Below are positions 1-8,879 of a DNA stretch of 64,000 nt, piece after piece. Positions within the stretch are counted from its first letter, which is position 1, and each line of letters opens with the position of its first letter. The notes under the pieces are model-generated. The model was not told where the DNA came from. It made no database searches and saw nothing but the letters and a program-made list of their open reading frames with translations. This DNA comes from Deltaproteobacteria bacterium. GTDB taxonomy: Bacteria; Desulfobacterota; Desulfobacteria; Desulfobacterales; C00003060. Made by a program: the position numbers and the translations under genes. The DNA lies in the NCBI GenBank assembly GCA_003647275.1, contig QMMN01000003.1, positions 61,742 to 125,741 on the forward strand, written 5' to 3'.

Positions 1-39
1 AAGTCCGCTAATGATGATAATCTTTCCCTGTTTCAACAA
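1..39 (-). CDS. rapZ: RNase adapter protein RapZ, N-terminal fragment (partial)
   Basis: Only the first 12-13 codons lie in the window. Reading the minus strand from a TTG at 37-39 (or 34-36) gives a short peptide ending KIIIISGL, which is how RapZ-family P-loop proteins begin, just before Walker A. A purine-rich stretch (AGGGGGC) lies about 11 nt upstream of the TTG. The position directly downstream of ptsN fits the usual rpoN-hpf-ptsN-rapZ order. RapZ is known in enterobacteria as an adaptor controlling GlmS synthesis. The call rests on very little sequence, and another P-loop protein such as HPr kinase cannot be excluded. Confidence 0.5.
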   Translation of the reverse strand, partial: MLKQGKIIIISGL

Positions 40-119
40 TATCCGCGTAGCCCCCTATGTTAGTTGGAAGGCCTGAGAGATTTAACTGAAAGACGGGTTC
101 CAACCGATACAGCCCGGGT

Positions 120-578
120 TCAAAATTCATGGTCTTCATTTTCGATAACCATGTAAATCTCCCGTCGATCGGCAGCGGTCATGAGCCGCCCTCTAAAGGC
201 TTCGTCCTTCAGTAATCGAGATATCCTGGCAAGCATCTGGAGGTGAGCACCTGAGGAGTTTTCAGGTGCCATTAATAGAAAGAACAGGTGGGCGGGTCTG
301 CCGTCGATGGCTTCAAAGTCGACGCCCTTGTGGCTTCGCCCGAAGCCCATCAACAACGAGGCCAAAGGCTTTAACTTGCCATGGGGGATGGCGATGCCAT
401 CCCCAATGGCCGTGCTTCCAAGGCGCTCACGTTCCAAGAGTACGCGAACCATTTCCTCCTGGTTGATCCCGGCGGCCTTTGCCACAGGGGATGCGAGTTC
501 TTCCAACACCCCCTTTTTGTCGGTGGCAGTCAGTTCGGAAATAATGGCATCTTCTTTCAGGGTGTCCAAGATTTTCAT
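120..578 (-). CDS. ptsN: PTS IIA-like nitrogen regulatory protein (EIIA-Ntr)
   Basis: This 152-residue protein is a single PTS EIIA type-2 domain. The phosphorylatable histidine is H66 in the motif IAIPHGK, which follows the conserved RERLGSTAIGDG block. Length and motif spacing match EIIA-Ntr, which is phosphorylated through NPr rather than transporting sugar and signals on nitrogen, potassium and envelope status. It lies downstream of rpoN and hpf on the same strand and is followed by a probable rapZ start, so it is likely cotranscribed with them. The gap of about 80 bp to hpf holds no obvious terminator. Confidence 0.93.
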   Translation of the reverse strand: MKILDTLKEDAIISELTATDKKGVLEELASPVAKAAGINQEEMVRVLLERERLGSTAIGDGIAIPHGKLKPLASLLMGFGRSHKGVDFEAIDGRPAHLFFLLMAPENSSGAHLQMLARISRLLKDEAFRGRLMTAADRREIYMVIENEDHEF

Positions 579-661
579 GTTAGACCTGGTCGAGTGGCCG
601 CATCAAAAAACAATCATTTGCTGTGTCAATGACGCAACCTTTTGAGTTAAATTAAAATGAT

Positions 662-1210
662 TTATGACCTGGGTTGAATCAATCCGTAATTGCCGTCTTT
701 CAAGCGGTACAAGACATTGACCTCTTCGGTCTGAGCATTGGTAAAGACCAAAAAGCTGTCATTGATCAAGTTCATTTGCAAAACTGCTTCATCCACATCC
801 ATGGGTTTATACTCGATATTCTTGATTCTAGCGATTCGAGGCCCTGCCCCTTCATCCACATCCCCTGGTGCCGTCATATCTGCATCTTCATATCGAGATG
901 TTTTAGATTTTGAAGCTACTGACCGACGTTTCTTGAATTTTTCCTTATTTTTCTTGATTTGTTTCTCCAGCTTGTCTAAGGCCATATCTATGGCCGAATA
1001 CATATCAGCGGTTTCCTCATGACCATTCACAACGAATCCGTCCGCACTGATGTTTATATCAGCAATATGACGAAATTTCTCAACAGTCAGTACCACGCTT
1101 GCCCTGGCGGGATTCTCTAAGTACTTATCAAATCGATCCAGCTTTTCACACGCATATGCCTTCAAAGTTTCTGAGGAATCAAGGTTTATAAAAGTCACCG
1201 ACGTTTGCAT
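662..1210 (-). CDS. hpf: Ribosome hibernation promoting factor, long form
   Basis: This 182-residue protein has an N-terminal S30AE/HPF domain (about residues 1-100, ending in a lysine-rich helix around KKNKEKFKKRR), a charged linker, and a C-terminal dimerisation domain (about 125-180, with EYKPMDVDEAV and DGNYGLIQP). The C-terminal domain marks it as a long HPF, the form that links two 70S particles into 100S dimers in other bacteria. The ATG overlaps the 3' end of rpoN by 16 bp, suggesting translational coupling. Confidence in family is high; the effect on dimers is known from the family. Confidence 0.95.
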   Translation of the reverse strand: MQTSVTFINLDSSETLKAYACEKLDRFDKYLENPARASVVLTVEKFRHIADINISADGFVVNGHEETADMYSAIDMALDKLEKQIKKNKEKFKKRRSVASKSKTSRYEDADMTAPGDVDEGAGPRIARIKNIEYKPMDVDEAVLQMNLINDSFLVFTNAQTEEVNVLYRLKDGNYGLIQPRS

Positions 1211-2661
1211 ACTGATTGACCTCCCCGTATCTGTTTTCGTTTGTTGGATGGTAACACACCCAGCATTTCCCGGTACTTGGCGACTGTCCTGCGGGCTATA
1301 TTAATGTTTGAAGCTTTCAAAATCTCAACCATCTTCTTGTCACTATACGGTTTCGCAGGATCTTCAGACTCAATAATCTGCCGAATTTTTTCCTTAACGC
1401 TTGCCGAGGCAATCGCCTCTCCATCAAACCGGCTGATAGAACTATTAAAAAAAAACTTCAATTCAAAAATCCCCTGCGGGGTATGGACATATTTGTTCGT
1501 CGTAACACGACTCACCGTGGACTCGTGCATCCCGATGTCCTCAGCGACATCCCGCAATACCATGGGCTTCAAATGAACGATCCCTTTTTCCAAAAAATCC
1601 CGTTGAAATGTGATAATGCTTTCAACCACCTTGTAAATAGTCCTCTGGCGTTGGTGAATGCTACGAATCAGCCATACCGCAGACCGGAGTTTATTCTGTA
1701 TGTAATCCTTTGTTTGATCAGGAACCCCCCCTCCTTTTTTTAAGGCCTCTCGATAAAAAGAATTCACCCGAAGTTTAGGCATGCCGTCCTCGTTTAGCAT
1801 AACGACAAACTCATCGCCTACCTTGTATACAAAGACATCAGGACTAATGTACTGGGGGTCTTCATCGTTGAACTGCCGGCCCGGTTTCGGCTCCATCCTG
1901 ATGATGATCTCTACAGCAGCAAGGACATCATCAACAGGAACCCCCAAGGCCCGGGAAATCATCTTGTAGTTCTTGTTTTCCAGATGCTTAAGATGATTTT
2001 GGATAATCGGAACCACGATGGAATCTTCCAACCCCAACTGCCTGGCCTGAATTAACAGACACTCTTTTAGATCTCGAGCACACACGCCTAAGGGATCAAA
2101 CGACTGCATCTTGCTCAGCACTTTTTCTACCTCTGTGGCATCTTCTCCGGTCAGGGTTGCAATCTCATCCACAGTGGCCTGAAGGTAGCCATCCTTGTTA
2201 AGGTTGCCAATAATCGCACTGCCAATCTTTTCTTCTTTCTTGTTTGGAAGGGAAAGCAAAAGTTGCCACAACAGGTGTTCATTCAAGGACTGTCGCCGGA
2301 CAAAGAAATTCTCATATTCAGGGGTTTCCCGTTCTTCAGCTTCAAAATAGATGGGTCCTGGGGCATTATATTCCTCCAAATAGTTAGACCAGTCGATATC
2401 TGCTCGAGCCGTCTCTTCAACGGTTACGGGTTTTAATGAAGACAGCTCTTGCGGGCTGGCTATCAGCTTATCAGCAGCACCATCTCCAGAAGGCACCTCC
2501 TCTGGCGCGTCCTCAAGAAGCGGATTTTCCTCCATCTCCTGTTTGATAGCATCCAAGAGCTCCAGGCGCGACAATTGCAGGAGCTTGATGGCCTGTTGAA
2601 GCTGCGGTGTCAAGACCAGCTGCTGTGTCAAGCGAAGTTGTTGTCTAAGCTCTAATCCCAT
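1195..2661 (-). CDS. rpoN: RNA polymerase sigma-54 factor
   Basis: This 488-residue protein has all sigma-54 parts: a Gln/Leu-rich region I (residues 1-50, needed for activator response), an acidic linker, the core-binding domain, an HTH region, and the C-terminal RpoN box ARRTVAKYRE at 456-465, which reads the -24 element. Within this window at least one likely target exists, the pilA promoter at 14056-14071. It sits between lptB and hpf, the classic proteobacterial order. A 443-bp gap containing a MITE-like element separates it from lptB, so it may need its own promoter here. Confidence 0.97.
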   Translation of the reverse strand: MGLELRQQLRLTQQLVLTPQLQQAIKLLQLSRLELLDAIKQEMEENPLLEDAPEEVPSGDGAADKLIASPQELSSLKPVTVEETARADIDWSNYLEEYNAPGPIYFEAEERETPEYENFFVRRQSLNEHLLWQLLLSLPNKKEEKIGSAIIGNLNKDGYLQATVDEIATLTGEDATEVEKVLSKMQSFDPLGVCARDLKECLLIQARQLGLEDSIVVPIIQNHLKHLENKNYKMISRALGVPVDDVLAAVEIIIRMEPKPGRQFNDEDPQYISPDVFVYKVGDEFVVMLNEDGMPKLRVNSFYREALKKGGGVPDQTKDYIQNKLRSAVWLIRSIHQRQRTIYKVVESIITFQRDFLEKGIVHLKPMVLRDVAEDIGMHESTVSRVTTNKYVHTPQGIFELKFFFNSSISRFDGEAIASASVKEKIRQIIESEDPAKPYSDKKMVEILKASNINIARRTVAKYREMLGVLPSNKRKQIRGGQSVCKRR

Positions 2662-3104
2662 TCAGTTATCAATCGTTGTTAAAGGTTGGCCAGCGAACAG
2701 CGTATATATCAAATTCCGGCTTTTTGTATAGAAGCTATTTCAAAACCCTTTGACGACTCATTTTGGCCATTTTTGCGAAAAGTTCTTAGCGAAGCGAAGC
2801 GTCAAAAAATTGTAACTGTTTGAGGGCGTAAGCCCGAGTCTTACAATTTTAGCGAAGCAAACTTAGAACTTTAAGGCCCCCGCCCGCACTAAAGGGGCGG
2901 GACCTCCCGGTAAAGAAGATAAACATTTTTAAATAGCTCCCCTTGACCCCGCCCTAATGGTCGGGGATAGCGGGGAGCAGGCCGGTCAAAAATGGTCGAA
3001 CAGACCAAGGAAAAGGGTTTTGAAATAGCTTGTAGCCACCACAAATAAAGCACAATGGCTCCCCGAGCACTGATGATGCTCATGTCGTTCTGACAAGATT
3101 TGGA
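2662..3104. other. Intergenic region rpoN-lptB, mostly a MITE-like element
   Basis: This 443-bp gap breaks the otherwise compact lptB-rpoN order. Most of it (2729-3034) is the fold-back repeat described separately. No convincing coding frame was seen. The inserted repeat could carry transcription signals for rpoN or terminate read-through from lptB. Confidence 0.7.
2729..3034. mobile_element. MITE-like fold-back element, copy 1
   Basis: The left end (AAGCTATTTCAAAACCCTTT, from 2732) and the right end (to 3031) are perfect inverted repeats over 20 bp, and both sides carry a TA dinucleotide, as expected for Tc1/mariner or IS630-type targets. Further in, blocks such as CCATTTTTG/CAAAAATGG and TTGTAA/TTACAA also pair, so most of the element is one imperfect palindrome. 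It has no ORF. Compared with the copy at 31779, it holds about 113 extra bases (about 2873-2985) with their own GC-rich hairpin. Confidence 0.85.
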
Positions 3105-3827
3105 TCATAGTCTAAAACACTTTCCCAGATATACCTCCCGGGCCACGCTGCTTGAAGCAATAACCTCCGGAGGGCCTGATTCAATCAACATGCCTTCGTT
3201 CAAGATGTATGCATGGTCACAAACCCCCAAGGTCTCCCGAACATTGTGGTCTGATATGACCACACCAATCCCTCGCTTTTTAAGATGTCCGATGATATTT
3301 TGTATGTCAGTCACGGCAATAGGGTCAATCCCGGCCAGGGGTTCGTCAAGGAGAATAAATGAAGGCGTGGTGACAAGGGCTCGCGTAATCTCTACACGAC
3401 GTCGTTCCCCGCCCGACAAGCTATAAGCCTTGCGTTCTGCTAAATGCCTGATATTCAATTCTTCAAGGAGGTCGCTTAGACGGTTGTGCCGCTCAGCGTT
3501 GGAAAGAGGAAGGGTCTCCAAAATTGCCAGAATGTTATCTTTTACAGTCAACTTGCGAAAAACCGAGGCATCCTGCGGAAGATATCCGATTCCCTTGCGC
3601 GCCCTGACGTGCATAGGGCATGAGGTGATGTCTTCTCCATCCAAGAAAACTTTCCCGCTGTCAGGCCGTATAAGTCCAATAATCGTGTAAAACGTTGTGG
3701 TCTTTCCAGCACCATTGGGGCCAAGGAGTCCTACAACGCTCCCGCTTTCTACCTCGAGGGTGACCGAGTTAACCACACGCTTGCCTTTGTAAATCTTGAC
3801 TAAATCTTTGGCCAACAGAGTTGCCAT
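3105..3827 (-). CDS. lptB: LPS export ABC transporter ATP-binding protein LptB
   Basis: This 240-residue ABC ATPase has Walker A GPNGAGKT at 36-43, the signature LSGGERRR, and Walker B FILLDEPLAGIDP, followed by the switch histidine in ISDHNV. The LAGIDP and SDHNVRETL wording is typical of LptB, which with LptF/G extracts LPS from the inner membrane and drives it over the LptC-LptA bridge. Its ATG touches the last base of lptA, so the two are coupled. No lptF or lptG lies in this window. Confidence 0.95.
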   Translation of the reverse strand: MATLLAKDLVKIYKGKRVVNSVTLEVESGSVVGLLGPNGAGKTTTFYTIIGLIRPDSGKVFLDGEDITSCPMHVRARKGIGYLPQDASVFRKLTVKDNILAILETLPLSNAERHNRLSDLLEELNIRHLAERKAYSLSGGERRRVEITRALVTTPSFILLDEPLAGIDPIAVTDIQNIIGHLKKRGIGVVISDHNVRETLGVCDHAYILNEGMLIESGPPEVIASSSVAREVYLGKCFRL

Positions 3828-4435
3828 TATTTCATCAAGCCTCCACCGTTTTTGACATGAAGGGTGGCCTCCACCTGGTCCTGGCCCTCCCCTTCTACCA
3901 AACTTCGATTTTCAGCTTGAAACAGGGTGATCTTTTTTCCCCGAACGATGTTATTGCCAGACCACACCCTTGGGTTTCCTCCGCTAAGCACCAATACTTT
4001 TTGATCAGCCTTATAAACCGCCTTGTCCGCCACAGCCGTTTTGGTCTTATTGTCAAAAACGATCTTCACATTTCCTTGAGAGACGATCTTTTCAAGTGCG
4101 TCCGCCTCCATGGATGTATCCCCACCAGACTTATAGAAAATCTTCATGCGATCAGCTGTCATAACAACGTCATCCTGGGTCGCCATGACGTTTCCAATAA
4201 ACTCGACCCACCGCATTTTATGATTTGATTCTAGCCTGTCAGCGGTAATGTGGATGGGAGATTCGGTTCCCCCAAACTTCTCATTTCCCGTAACCTGGGA
4301 TTCGGCCAAAACAGATGGGGTTCCAAATCCGAGACACAGAAAAATTATTAACAGGGGCCATTTCATGGCGTCCACGCACTTCATGGCAAAGCCTTTCATT
4401 CTCGTGTTTGGTACATGGAACTTACCTGAAACCAT
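3827..4435 (-). CDS. lptA: LPS transport periplasmic protein LptA
   Basis: OstA/LptA-type beta-jellyroll protein, expected to bridge lipid A from LptC to LptD across the periplasm. The longest frame begins 6 nt after the lptC stop, but the signal peptide (KWPLLIIFLCLGFG, Ala cleavage region, then AESQV) begins only at residue 24. ATG codons at 4399, 4384 or 4366 are equally possible starts. The mature part has the repeating beta pattern IHITADRLESN, VMTADRMKIFY and AVADKAVYKADQ seen in OstA domains. Neighbours lptC and lptB support the call. Confidence 0.88.
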   Translation of the reverse strand: MVSGKFHVPNTRMKGFAMKCVDAMKWPLLIIFLCLGFGTPSVLAESQVTGNEKFGGTESPIHITADRLESNHKMRWVEFIGNVMATQDDVVMTADRMKIFYKSGGDTSMEADALEKIVSQGNVKIVFDNKTKTAVADKAVYKADQKVLVLSGGNPRVWSGNNIVRGKKITLFQAENRSLVEGEGQDQVEATLHVKNGGGLMK

Positions 4436-4441
4436 GGATCA

Positions 4442-5005
4442 TCATAAACTGAAGTTTTTAAACACGGCTCTGACTTTGCCGCGCACCACAGTTTGTCCTG
4501 TCTGAAGATTAAAGGTCAGGCTATCGCCAGTAAGCGCCATGTGATTTCCTTTGACGGTGACAGCAATCGGTGTATCCGTAAAAATGGTCTGGGTCTTGTG
4601 CTCATAGTGCAGCCTGTCGGTATTCAACTTATATGGACCACTTCGCACAATGACATGTCCCGCAACCTCTATGTCCTTGGTATCGGTCAAAAGGACACCA
4701 TCTTGACCGGTAAGATGGATGGTTTTGCCGTCCTTGAGAAAAAAAGTGGCAGAAACATTCTTGAACACGGTTTTATTATCTGCCTTTTGATATTGTGCTG
4801 AATCGGCATCAAGCACCCATTCCTTGACGCCGTCTCGGGTCGCGACGTGGTGAATATGATTCAGACTCAGATCCATGTCCTTTGGCAGGGCTGAAAACAA
4901 GGCCTTGGGCGCCTCCCTGAAACGAAGGTAGCTGACCACCCCGATCCCAATCCCTGCCACAATCAGCCCTATCAAACAACATAGCATTGTCTTGGTTTTT
5001 GTCAT
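4442..5005 (-). CDS. lptC: LPS export system protein LptC
   Basis: This 187-residue protein has one N-terminal membrane helix (about residues 8-27) and a periplasmic OstA-like fold with the LptC patterns LNHIHHVATRDGVKEW and VLLTDTKDIEVAGHV. LptC is the membrane-anchored receptor that takes LPS from LptBFG and hands it to LptA. It lies between kdsA and lptA on the same strand, 33 bp from kdsA. Sequence of this family diverges quickly, so the call rests partly on position. Confidence 0.88.
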   Translation of the reverse strand: MTKTKTMLCCLIGLIVAGIGIGVVSYLRFREAPKALFSALPKDMDLSLNHIHHVATRDGVKEWVLDADSAQYQKADNKTVFKNVSATFFLKDGKTIHLTGQDGVLLTDTKDIEVAGHVIVRSGPYKLNTDRLHYEHKTQTIFTDTPIAVTVKGNHMALTGDSLTFNLQTGQTVVRGKVRAVFKNFSL

Positions 5006-5038
5006 TTATAACACGCTACCGGTCTGGTGTAAACCCTG

Positions 5039-5869
5039 TCAATCTGTTGATAACAGCGCCTGACGTATTGCCTTCAACTGTTTCAAAACCGGCCTCACGC
5101 CTTGTAATGGGAGGGAATTGGGACCGTCACAAAGGGCACATTCCGGATCTTTGTGAACCTCAAGGAAGATCCCATCCACGCCAGCAGCAGTAGCGGCACG
5201 GGCCATTAAGGGCACGAATTCCCTTTGTCCACCTGAGCTCTTTCCAGCACCCCCTGGAAGCTGGACGCTGTGCGTGGCGTCGAATATCACGGGCCATCCC
5301 AGATCCCGCATGATACTAAGGCCACGAAAGTCAACCACCAAATTATTATAACCAAAAGTGGTCCCCCGTTCGGTCACCAGCACCTGACGAATACCTGTGG
5401 AAACCACCTTTTCTATCACATGCGCGACATCCCATGGCGCCAAGAACTGCCCTTTCTTAATGTTGACAGGTTTTCCGGCTTCAGAGACAGCCAAGATAAA
5501 ATCGGTTTGCCGACACAAGAAGGCGGGAACCTGCAGGATGTCCAGGACTTGGGCGGCAGGGACAATCTCTCGAAATCGATGTACATCCGACATCACCCGT
5601 ATGCCAAGCTTGCTCTTAACAGCAGAAATGATCTCCAATCCTTTGGAGAGTCCTGGCCCCCGGTACGATCTCAGAGAGGTCCGATTCGCCTTGTCATAGG
5701 AGGTCTTGAATATGAAAGGGATTTCGAGTTCATCAGTTAGATCCTTGAGAAAAGTCGCTGCCTCCATCGTGGCATCAAGGGTCTCGATCACACAGGGGCC
5801 TGCGATTAGAATCAATGGATTTCCTTCCCCAATGGCAATTTCTCCGACGTTAACAATATGTCTCTGCAA
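5039..5869 (-). CDS. kdsA: 3-deoxy-8-phosphooctulonate (Kdo-8-P) synthase
   Basis: This 276-residue TIM-barrel protein condenses arabinose-5-phosphate with PEP to Kdo-8-phosphate, the first committed step of Kdo synthesis for LPS. Diagnostic stretches are LIAGPCVIE near the N-terminus, FKTSYDKANRTS, DVHRFRE, LCRQTD, and IFDATHSVQLPG. It is the first gene of the visible minus-strand LPS run, 33 bp before lptC. No kdsB, kdsC or kdsD is present here. The start MQRHIVNVG follows a GGGGAG-type ribosome site. Confidence 0.97.
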   Translation of the reverse strand: MQRHIVNVGEIAIGEGNPLILIAGPCVIETLDATMEAATFLKDLTDELEIPFIFKTSYDKANRTSLRSYRGPGLSKGLEIISAVKSKLGIRVMSDVHRFREIVPAAQVLDILQVPAFLCRQTDFILAVSEAGKPVNIKKGQFLAPWDVAHVIEKVVSTGIRQVLVTERGTTFGYNNLVVDFRGLSIMRDLGWPVIFDATHSVQLPGGAGKSSGGQREFVPLMARAATAAGVDGIFLEVHKDPECALCDGPNSLPLQGVRPVLKQLKAIRQALLSTD

Positions 5870-6201
5870 TACCTTTATCTCCCCTTAAGCCGTCTGCTTC
5901 CCGCCACACGAGGCGCTTCCGTGTGTCTGCACCTACCTGAGCTACCCGGTGCGGCAGGCACGCAATCCAGGCACAAAGTTGCCTTTTACTTTTCTATGTC
6001 GTATGATCTTAAGGTATAATTTAGCACAATTTTTAACGTACGGTCCACCAAATGTCAACAGACCGTTGCCTGAATCAGCACGATTCGTGTTCTTCTCAAG
6101 CTTAGCGCACAATGGTTTATCTAAAAATCTTGCCATCATCAGCACAGGAAAAACAACCTTGATTCCTCACTGACAAGCTGCTATGGTCCGTTGCGAATTT
6201 T
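5870..6201. other. Divergent intergenic region between kdsA and the M23 peptidase gene
   Basis: This 332-bp region separates divergently transcribed genes and should hold promoters for both. It contains an inverted repeat CACACG/CGTGTG with a 9-nt loop (about 5907-5927), positioned in the presumed kdsA leader. The minus strand also has a short run resembling a tRNA D-arm, which does not complete to a tRNA. No gene was seen, and no confident -35/-10 pair could be fixed by eye. Confidence 0.5.
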
Positions 6202-7599
6202 ATGGGCACGAAACACAAATCTAAGATGCCAAAACTTCGATACCTTATCGTCGGCCTTTTGTTGGTGGTCCTGGGGGTTACATTCATATGGAACACCCTT
6301 AAAAGGTTGGAAGGGGAACCGCCAACATTTCAACTGGAGAAACCGATTCATACCATTGGGGCATCCTATACCCTAAAGGGGTGGGCCTCTGATCAAAAAA
6401 GTGGGATTCGGAGGCTTTGGATAGCGATTCTTCAACAGGGAAAGGAAAGAGCCCTGCTTGATCAGACATTTCCCTCCAAGGGATTTTTAAGGGGGGGGAT
6501 GGTACAAAAGCAACCTGTTTCCATTAAGATCAACGTGGATGCACTCGGTCTTGCCGATGGAGAGGCGCTTCTCAGGATAGCGGTGCGGGACTATTCTTAT
6601 CGAAATTGGTGGTCCGGAAATCAGACTTATGCGGAACATAAAATTCTGATCGATACCCAGCCGCCAACCATTGACATGCTTAGCCAAACTCACAATCTCA
6701 ATCAAGGTGGCACTGGATTGGCCATCTACCGAATCTCTGAACCCGAGACGATCAATGGCGTCCAAGTGGCTGATCGGTTTTTCCCGGGCTACACGGGGTT
6801 CTTCAGTGATTCGAACATCTACATAGCCTTTTTTGCGATTCCTCATGACAAAGGACCGGAATCAGATCTTTACGTAAGAGCCACAGACCGGGCTGGAAAC
6901 ACCTGCCGGGCTGGATTTGCTTATCATATCAATCCCAAAAAATTCAAACAGGACACGATCACTCTCTCAGATGCCTTTCTCAGGCGGAAAATGCCTGAGT
7001 TTAAGCATCTCTCGGGCATCGTAAATCCTTCTGCATCGCTTGTGGATAAATTTATAGCAATCAACTGCGATCTACGGCAGTCCAATCATAAGACTCTCAG
7101 GGATGTCTGCAAAAAGAGCGATCCCAGGCTGTACTGGGAGGGTCCGTTTCTCAGGCTTCCACGCTCTGCCCACAGGGCTGGGTTTGCCGACCATCGCAAA
7201 TACCAGTACAACGGTAAAACCACAGATGTGCAAATCCATCTCGGAGTAGATCTGGCCTCCACGGCCCACGCGCCAATTCCTGCTGCCAACAATGGTCGTG
7301 TTGCATTTGCTGATGACCTGGGTATTTATGGTAAAACAATCCTCTTGGATCATGGTTTTGGTCTCTTTAGCATGTATGGACATCTCAGTCACATTCAGGT
7401 TGCAAAAAATCAGATGGTCTCCAAGGGAGATGTCATCGGTTTTACAGGGACGACAGGGCTGGCCGGAGGCGATCATCTCCATTATGCGATGCTGGTTAGT
7501 CATACCTTTGTTAATCCGATAGAATGGTGGGATCCAAATTGGATACAGCACAATATTTCGGGCAAGTTAGAAGAAGCTATACCAGGAGATCACCAATGA
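6202..7599 (+). CDS. Membrane-anchored M23-family metallopeptidase
   Basis: This 465-residue protein has an N-terminal membrane helix (about 12-30), a long extracytoplasmic region of beta character (about 40-330), and a C-terminal LytM/M23 domain. Zinc ligands are H346 and D350 (HLGVD) and H427 of the HLH motif (425-427), with H394 in YGHLS as the likely catalytic partner. Such enzymes cut peptidoglycan cross-links or act as scaffolds; this one keeps all catalytic residues. Its stop codon overlaps the start of the DUF39 gene (ATGA), so the two are cotranscribed, an odd pairing without a known functional link. Confidence 0.88.
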   Translation: MGTKHKSKMPKLRYLIVGLLLVVLGVTFIWNTLKRLEGEPPTFQLEKPIHTIGASYTLKGWASDQKSGIRRLWIAILQQGKERALLDQTFPSKGFLRGGMVQKQPVSIKINVDALGLADGEALLRIAVRDYSYRNWWSGNQTYAEHKILIDTQPPTIDMLSQTHNLNQGGTGLAIYRISEPETINGVQVADRFFPGYTGFFSDSNIYIAFFAIPHDKGPESDLYVRATDRAGNTCRAGFAYHINPKKFKQDTITLSDAFLRRKMPEFKHLSGIVNPSASLVDKFIAINCDLRQSNHKTLRDVCKKSDPRLYWEGPFLRLPRSAHRAGFADHRKYQYNGKTTDVQIHLGVDLASTAHAPIPAANNGRVAFADDLGIYGKTILLDHGFGLFSMYGHLSHIQVAKNQMVSKGDVIGFTGTTGLAGGDHLHYAMLVSHTFVNPIEWWDPNWIQHNISGKLEEAIPGDHQ

Positions 7600-8765
7600 A
7601 GCGTTATAAAGTTCAAAAGACTTACCAAGAAATCAACCAAAAGATTAAGGATGGTAAGGTCGTTGTGGTCACGGCCGAAGAAATTATCGACATCGTGAAA
7701 AAAAATGGCCCGGTCGAGACGGCCCGGCAAGTAGATATTGTTACTACCGGAACCTTTGCGCCTATGTGTTCATCCGGGGCCTTTATCAACTTTGGCCACG
7801 CTGTTCCCGGGATTAAGGCTGCCAAGGTCTGGCTGAACAATGTTCCGGCATATGCTGGCCTAGCTGCTGTGGATTGCTATATTGGAGCCACAGAGCCATG
7901 TGAGGAAGATCCCCTGAATAAAGTCCATCCTGGAGAATTCAAGTATGGTGGTGGCCATGTAATCCACGACCTCGTAGCAGGCAATACAGTACACATCAAG
8001 GCCACAGCCTATGGAACCGATTGTTATCCCAATCGAGCCATTGAAAAAGATGTGACCCTGAAGAGCCTTCCACAGGCCTTCCTGTGTAACCCGAGGAATG
8101 CGTATCAGAACTATAACTGCGCCGTAAACCTAAGTAACAAGACCATCTATACCTATATGGGTACGCTTCGTCCGAACGCAGGCAATGCGAACTACTGCTC
8201 TGCCGGACAGCTGAGTCCTCTCATGAACGACCCGTATTACAAGACCATTGGTGTCGGCACGAAAATTTTCCTCGGAGGAGGCCAGGGTTTTGTCACGTGG
8301 CACGGCACCCAGCACAAACCCAGGGTCAAGAGAACGAAGAAGGGGGTTCCTCTTACTCCAGCCGGGACCCTGTTTGTGATGGGAGACCTGAAAAAGATGA
8401 CCCCAAAGTGGCTTGTGGGCGTGAGTATGCAAGGGTATGGTTGCTCATTGGCAGTCGGCTTGGGTGTGCCCATCCCGATCCTAAATGAAGAGATTGCAGC
8501 GTTTACAGGCATCTCAGATGATGAGATTTTTACCCAAATTGTAGATTATGGAAACGATTATCCACGCGGTATATCAAAGAGTTATGGCACGGTCAGTTAC
8601 AGTGAGCTTAAGGCCGGCACGATCCGACTCAACGGCCAGGATGTGCCAACTGTACCTCTTTCGAGTGTGGTCCGGGCAAGGGAAATTGCAGAGACCTTGA
8701 AGAAATGGATACAGAGAGGAAAGTTTACCCTGGGAAAACCCCAGCAGATGCTCCCCTCGGTATAG
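7596..8765 (+). CDS. DUF39 homocysteine biosynthesis protein
   Basis: This 389-residue protein starts at the ATG at 7596, placed 6 nt after AGGAGAT and overlapping the previous stop. DUF39 proteins of methanogens and Deltaproteobacteria take part in sulfur transfer to aspartate semialdehyde to form homocysteine, an alternative to the O-acyl-homoserine route. Two cysteines are candidates for sulfur transfer: C58 in APMCSSGA and C143 in GTDCYPN. Other family-like blocks are FKYGGGHVIHDLVAG and LGGGQGFVTWHGTQH. No fused CBS or ferredoxin domain is present, and the usual small ferredoxin-like partner is not adjacent. Confidence 0.85.
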   Translation: MKRYKVQKTYQEINQKIKDGKVVVVTAEEIIDIVKKNGPVETARQVDIVTTGTFAPMCSSGAFINFGHAVPGIKAAKVWLNNVPAYAGLAAVDCYIGATEPCEEDPLNKVHPGEFKYGGGHVIHDLVAGNTVHIKATAYGTDCYPNRAIEKDVTLKSLPQAFLCNPRNAYQNYNCAVNLSNKTIYTYMGTLRPNAGNANYCSAGQLSPLMNDPYYKTIGVGTKIFLGGGQGFVTWHGTQHKPRVKRTKKGVPLTPAGTLFVMGDLKKMTPKWLVGVSMQGYGCSLAVGLGVPIPILNEEIAAFTGISDDEIFTQIVDYGNDYPRGISKSYGTVSYSELKAGTIRLNGQDVPTVPLSSVVRAREIAETLKKWIQRGKFTLGKPQQMLPSV

Positions 8766-8879
8766 CTATCTGAAGAGAGCCCTACGAGTGTTACGGCCAT
8801 GTAATTAGAACATCCTGCCTTTCAGACGAATCGTTGTTACCCCAGCGAGCAAATGTCGCTGGATGTAAGATTGTGCCTT

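Noticed and set aside
5890..5965. tRNA-like D-arm (GGGTAGCTCAGGTAGG on the minus strand)
   Set aside because: No T-loop (TTCRA), CCA or acceptor stem can be completed around it, and the adjacent hairpin has no anticodon-loop spacing.
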